Source: Pseudomonadota bacterium
Lineage (GTDB): Bacteria; Pseudomonadota; Alphaproteobacteria; Sphingomonadales; Sphingomonadaceae
Direction: 5' to 3'
NCBI GenBank assembly: GCA_023391375.1
Contig: JAEWBB010000024.1
Coordinates: forward strand, 62,001-126,000
DNA: 64,000 bases
Under the pieces are notes generated by a model. The model was given only the letters and a program-made list of their open reading frames with translations, was not told the DNA's origin and did not search any database. The translations under genes and the position numbers were made by a program. This document shows, piece by piece, positions 60,194-64,000 of the stretch (positions within the stretch are counted from its first letter, which is position 1; each line of letters opens with the position of its first letter).

Positions 60194-60894
60194 CCGACCG
60201 CCCGCGCCTCAGCGCCCCGATTGCGCTCGCCGCCGTGCTGGCCGCGCTGCTCGTCGGCCTAGTCCTCGGCGGCGGCCTTGGCGGCATCAAGCGATTGTTC
60301 GGCGGTTCGCCGGACACCGTCGCCAGCAGCGCGCTCCAGTCGATGCGGGCGCAGAACCGGCTGGTGCCGTTCGTCGCGCGGTTCGTCTCGGTCACGTCCA
60401 GCAAGCAGGAAAGCCTCGGCGGCCTCGTCAGCTCCGAACGCACGCTGATCCTGCCCGGCGACGTGCGCTACGAACTCGACCTCGCGAAGCTCAAGGAAGG
60501 TGACGTCACCTGGGACAAGGGCAACCAGACCCTGACCGTGATGCTGCCGGAAATCGAACTCGCCGGGCCGGAAGTCGATCTCAAGGCCAGCCGCGAATAT
60601 GGCGACAACGGACTGCTCGGCCGCATCACCGATGCCGAAGGCAGCCTCGACCGCGCCAACCGCGACCGCGCCGTCACTGACCTGCGCAACCAGGCCAAGG
60701 CCGACGTGCCGATGCGCCTGGCGCGCGAAGCCGGCCGCCGCGCGGTCGAACAAAGCTTCGTCATGCCGCTGCGCGCCGCCGGCTTCGCCAGCGCGAAAGT
60801 GGTCGCCCGCTATCCCACTGACGGCGACGGCAGCGCGGCCGAATATCTCGACCGTAGCCGCAGCTACAACGAGGTGCTGTCGGGCGCCCGCTAG
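60169..60894 (+). CDS. DUF4230 membrane-anchored protein
   Basis: The 241-residue protein has an N-terminal span (APIALAAVLAALLVGLVLGGGLGG). The DUF4230 body follows, with QNRLVPFVARFVSVTSSKQE, RTLILPGDVRYELDLAKL, TWDKGNQTLTVMLPEIELAGPEVDLK in pieces and AREAGRRAVEQSFVMPLRAAGF. The family has no known function and faces the periplasm. Its start lies 25 bases inside the hydrolase gene, with GGGAAGGAG upstream, so it is translationally coupled. Confidence 0.87.
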   Translation: MATDARPVTDRPRLSAPIALAAVLAALLVGLVLGGGLGGIKRLFGGSPDTVASSALQSMRAQNRLVPFVARFVSVTSSKQESLGGLVSSERTLILPGDVRYELDLAKLKEGDVTWDKGNQTLTVMLPEIELAGPEVDLKASREYGDNGLLGRITDAEGSLDRANRDRAVTDLRNQAKADVPMRLAREAGRRAVEQSFVMPLRAAGFASAKVVARYPTDGDGSAAEYLDRSRSYNEVLSGAR

Positions 60895-60949
60895 GCTTCT
60901 CGCTCCCTGTGCAACCTGCTATATTGCCGCGCACTAGGGGGACTTCATC

Positions 60950-61696
60950 ATGGCGACAACGGTCGACTCGATCGGCAACGCTTCCGGCGTCGGCCGCGGC
61001 TGGGCTTCGGACCAGCCGTTTTTCACGCGCTACGCGATCGCGCTCACCGCGCTGATCCTGTTCGGCTTCATCCAGTTCGAGCTGCGCGGCTTCGTCGACA
61101 TCCGAAAGGTGCCCGCCTTCCTGCATCTTCACGCAGGCCTGATGGTCGCCTGGCTCGCCGTGTTCGTCAGCCAGAACCTGCTCGTGCAGAACCTGAAGGT
61201 CGCCCAGCACCGCCAGATGGGCTGGCTCGCCGCGATCCTCGCCGCGCTGGTCGCCGTAATGGCGGCCTACACCGGCTACCAGGCGATCGCGCTGCGTATC
61301 GTCCCGCCTTTCTTCACTGCAGCCTTCTTCCTCGCGCTAACGTGGAGCAGCGCGATCGGCTTTGCCTTCCTCGTCGGCACGGCGCTGATGCGCCGGACGG
61401 AGCGCCAGTTCCACCGCCGTGCGATGCTCGGCTCGTTGATCCTGATTACGGAGCCGGCGTTTGGCCGCCTGCTGCCGATGCCGCTGCTCGGCCAGGCGGC
61501 GGGGGAGACCGTGACGATGATCCTCCAGCTCGTGATGGTCGGTATCCTCGCCGCGCACGACCGGCGTACGCTCGGCCGCATCCATTCGGCGACCTTCATC
61601 ATCGCCATCGTCATCCTCGCCGTCCACACGGCGATGTCGGTATTGCCGGTCATCCCGGCCTTCGCTGCTTTCGCCAACGCCATTGCGGCGGGCTGA
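60950..61696 (+). CDS. multi-span membrane protein
   Basis: The 248-residue protein has about seven hydrophobic spans. PAFLHLHAGLMVAWLAVFVSQNLLVQ and VAQHRQMGWLAAILAALVAVMA resemble DUF2306-like or cytochrome-b561-like quinone/heme proteins, with histidines at the membrane edge (FLHLHAG, AQHRQMG, RIHSATF). The match is weak. AGGGGGA precedes the ATG. It stands between the DUF4230 gene and nadA, with 54 bases to each. Confidence 0.72.
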   Translation: MATTVDSIGNASGVGRGWASDQPFFTRYAIALTALILFGFIQFELRGFVDIRKVPAFLHLHAGLMVAWLAVFVSQNLLVQNLKVAQHRQMGWLAAILAALVAVMAAYTGYQAIALRIVPPFFTAAFFLALTWSSAIGFAFLVGTALMRRTERQFHRRAMLGSLILITEPAFGRLLPMPLLGQAAGETVTMILQLVMVGILAAHDRRTLGRIHSATFIIAIVILAVHTAMSVLPVIPAFAAFANAIAAG

Positions 61697-61750
61697 GCGG
61701 GCTCATATCTCCCCTCGGGGCGTTATCGCCCACACAGACGGGAGAATGAC

Positions 61751-62797
61751 GTGACGGCGACCACCACTTCGTTGAAGGGCCTCGACCTGCTGGCCGAGAT
61801 CAAGCGGCTGAAGGAGGAGCGTAACGCCGTCATCCTCGCGCACTACTACCAGAAGCCGGAAATCCAGGACTTGGCGGACTTCGTCGGCGACAGCCTCGAC
61901 TTGTCGCGCAAGGCCGCGGCGACCGACGCGGACCTCATCGCATTCTGCGGCGTGCGTTTCATGGCCGAGACGGCGAAGATCCTGAGCCCCGAGAAGACCG
62001 TGATCCTGCCCGACATGGACGCCGGCTGCAGCCTCGAGGACAGCTGCCCGCCCGACCAGTTCAAGGCCTTCCGCGCGGCCCACCCGGACCATATCGCGCT
62101 GACCTACATCAATTGCTCGGCGGAGGTGAAAGCGCTCTCCGACATCATCGTCACCTCGTCGAGCGCGGAGGCGATCCTCAACCAGATCCCCAAGGACCAG
62201 AAGATCATCTTCGGTCCCGACCGCCACCTCGGCGGCTACCTTGCCCGCAAGTTCGGCCGCGAAATGCTCCTCTGGCCGGGCATCTGCATCGTCCACCAGG
62301 CCTTCAGCGAGACCGAACTGCTCAAGCTCAAGGCGCAATATCCCGGCGCACCGGTCGCGGCGCACCCCGAATGCCCGCCGCACATCGTCGACCATAGCGA
62401 TATGGTCGGCTCGACCAGCGCGATCCTCAAATTCGCGATCGAAAGCGACAGCCAGACGATCCTCGTCGCGACCGAACCGCACATCATCCACCAGATGGAA
62501 AAGGCCGCGCCGGAGAAGACCTTCATCGGCGTCCCGGGCGGCGACGGGAACTGCAACTGCAACATGTGCCCCTACATGGCGCTCAATACGCTGGAGAAAC
62601 TCTACGTTGCGCTGCGCGATCTCGAACCGCAGATCCACATGTCGGACGAGTTGATGGACGCGGCCCGCAAACCACTCCAGCGCATGCTCGATATGGCCGG
62701 CTCGACAGTGGGGCAGGGCGACGTGGGTAGGCCCAGACTTTCGACCGACGAACTCGATGCCGGCACTGTCAGCGGGCCCGCGGTTCCGGGGGAGTAG
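61751..62797 (+). CDS. nadA: quinolinate synthase A
   Basis: The 348-residue protein joins iminoaspartate and dihydroxyacetone phosphate to quinolinate for NAD. It starts at GTG 61751 with GGAGAATG upstream. Motifs are AVILAHYYQKPEIQDLADFVGDS at the start, PDMDAGCSLEDSC, then AAHPECPPHIVDHSDMVGSTSAI, and GDGNCNCNMCPYMALNTL. Cysteines in AGCSLEDSC, HPECP and NCNMCPYM hold the [4Fe-4S] cluster. nadB and nadC are not adjacent. Confidence 0.97.
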   Translation: MTATTTSLKGLDLLAEIKRLKEERNAVILAHYYQKPEIQDLADFVGDSLDLSRKAAATDADLIAFCGVRFMAETAKILSPEKTVILPDMDAGCSLEDSCPPDQFKAFRAAHPDHIALTYINCSAEVKALSDIIVTSSSAEAILNQIPKDQKIIFGPDRHLGGYLARKFGREMLLWPGICIVHQAFSETELLKLKAQYPGAPVAAHPECPPHIVDHSDMVGSTSAILKFAIESDSQTILVATEPHIIHQMEKAAPEKTFIGVPGGDGNCNCNMCPYMALNTLEKLYVALRDLEPQIHMSDELMDAARKPLQRMLDMAGSTVGQGDVGRPRLSTDELDAGTVSGPAVPGE

Positions 62798-62871
62798 CCT
62801 CCCTACGTCCGACTTCGACATCGCTGGGATTTATCGCCATGGTGCCGGTGCTCGGCGTTAGGGGATGGGTG

Positions 62872-64000
62872 ATGAGCGCGAGTCAGCTGGTTGTAACCAA
62901 GGTCAGGAATCGCGAACACGGGACGATTCTCCTGAAATCGGTCGACGAAGATCTCGCTTCGAAGTTGCCCGACCTTCGCCTTCCAATCATGCCGGACGAA
63001 GCGCGCGCGGCGTTTCGGGCTATTCTCGCTTATGAAGCGCCGCCGGCCAACGGATCGCTGGTCGACCTTCTTCAGTTCGCGGAAGTCCGCGGCTATGCGG
63101 CGCACCCCTGCGATTGGATTCCAGATTACGACTGGAAATACGCCGGCGGCCATCCCCGTCTCTACCAGCCTTGGGTCGACTGGTTGTCCGAGGAAGGACT
63201 GACCAAGTTCCACCAGGGCAACACCCTCACGCCAGAGAATTTCCAGCGTTTCAGTCCCGGGCAACGCGGTGGACCGATCAAGGCGCTGATCCGCAAAGGC
63301 CGGTCCGATGATTTTGCGGAGGTAAAAGCGGTCGCCGAAGCGCAGCCCGCATCCGCGCGCGCCCTGATCGTAAATTCAATCTCTGCATGGGGTAGTTTCG
63401 ACGGATGTTATCCCTGGCAGGTTCCGCTGCTCGAATATTTCGCCGCGGACAAGTCGGACAAGGTCCGGTCTATTGCGCGGGCGAGCCTGGAAAAGATGGG
63501 CTCCCTCCTCACCGAGGAAGACTATGCGCGCAAGCTCGCCAACCACATCACGATCCGTCCGGATGGTGTGGGGTATGCGGTGGCGCCGACCCCCCATACC
63601 TTCCCGTTCTTCAAGGAGTTCACTTGCGTCAGCTTCGCAGCACTGGCGAATGCGTTAGGGCTGACGCCGACCGAACTGGCCAGCCGGTCCGATCTCGACG
63701 GCCTCGGAAAGGAACTGATGGGTGTCGCTGCTGTGAGCGGCGATCCGGAATCCCGGACGATCCTGGCCAATCGCTATCTCGACAAGGGGACGGGCGGGGA
63801 AAGTCTGTCGCTGATGCTGTTCGAAGGTCTTGCCAAACCCATTCGGGCGCGCGGCCTGCAGGCCATGTTCCAATCGCCCTACATGGACAGCGTACAGGAG
63901 TATCTGGGCGCCGAGACAGGCACGCTCGACGCACCCTCCATGCGTAACTGGTCGGCTTATCAGCAGCTCGGCGAGATCGTGACGGATGAACTGAAGAAGA
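62872..64000 (+). CDS. DUF5691-like protein, truncated by right edge
   Basis: From ATG 62872 the frame is open to the window end, at least 376 residues. The start MSASQLVVTKVRNREHG is followed by RLYQPWVDWLSEEGLTKF and an unusual helical part. YPWQVPLLEYFAADKSDKVRSIARASLEKMGS looks like the HEAT-like end of DUF5691 proteins (LE-x-DxxxxVRxxAxxxL). DUF5691 genes often sit in MoxR-ATPase/VWA islands, but those partners would lie outside. Use of TTG, GTA, TTA and AGT codons is more common than in neighbours. The assignment is tentative. Confidence 0.5.
   Translation, partial: MSASQLVVTKVRNREHGTILLKSVDEDLASKLPDLRLPIMPDEARAAFRAILAYEAPPANGSLVDLLQFAEVRGYAAHPCDWIPDYDWKYAGGHPRLYQPWVDWLSEEGLTKFHQGNTLTPENFQRFSPGQRGGPIKALIRKGRSDDFAEVKAVAEAQPASARALIVNSISAWGSFDGCYPWQVPLLEYFAADKSDKVRSIARASLEKMGSLLTEEDYARKLANHITIRPDGVGYAVAPTPHTFPFFKEFTCVSFAALANALGLTPTELASRSDLDGLGKELMGVAAVSGDPESRTILANRYLDKGTGGESLSLMLFEGLAKPIRARGLQAMFQSPYMDSVQEYLGAETGTLDAPSMRNWSAYQQLGEIVTDELKK

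Overview
The window is about 64 kb of high-GC bacterial chromosome, densely packed with genes on both strands and without rRNA, phage, insertion-sequence or CRISPR signatures. Several genes point to an alphaproteobacterium: an NDUFA12-like complex I subunit, an ATP synthase inhibitor zeta (DUF1476) gene, a DUF2155 lipoprotein, a tandem double cold-shock-domain protein and a BolA-monothiol glutaredoxin pair. Together with the TonB-type proteins, the fatty acyl-AMP ligase and the GntA-like/DUF1989 genes, they suggest the order Sphingomonadales. This placement is inferred from gene content, not from a database search.

The left half (1-30 kb) is built around the transcription/translation locus, read on the minus strand: tRNA-Trp, secE, nusG, rplK, rplA, rplJ, rplL, rpoB, rpoC. 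The usually compact cluster is split by three blocks. Between nusG and rplK lie a GT2 polysaccharide synthase with an outer-membrane barrel protein, a GNAT acetyltransferase and an S1-type secreted protease. Between rplA and rplJ lie a cNMP-domain flavoprotein, a three-gene operon (GntA/YcgG-like, DUF1989, TupA-like ATP-grasp) and ppk2. Between rplL and rpoB lie an SLC13 permease, a lipoprotein, an L,D-transpeptidase, a Kv-type channel, a GT87 membrane protein and two small genes. Strong intrinsic terminators follow rpoC, rplL (two copies) and rplA. Beyond rpoC lie a TonB-like protein, two tandem entericidin-like lipoproteins, thyA and a RadC/JAB-domain gene cut by the left edge.

The middle (30-45 kb) holds an RTX protein, a fatty acyl-AMP ligase, recX, the cold-shock/DUF192/NDUFA12/DUF2155 run, arsC-aat, a glycine-zipper lipoprotein overlapping a second L,D-transpeptidase, tonB, accB-accC, aroQ and divergent thiS-thiG.

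The right part (45-64 kb) is mostly metabolic: a ThDP enzyme, a succinate-semialdehyde-type dehydrogenase, an SCP2 protein, the two halves of a 3-oxoacid CoA-transferase separated by two lipoprotein genes, an epimerase, two metallo-beta-lactamase-fold proteins, a J-domain membrane protein, the zeta inhibitor-bolA-grxD operon, a BlaI/BlaR1-like pair with a visible operator, and nadA. A DUF5691-like gene runs off the right end. The most interesting candidates are the GntA-like/DUF1989/ATP-grasp operon, which suggests chemistry on a guanidino or amino compound, an unannotated small-RNA-like unit upstream of blaI, and the truncated right-edge gene.
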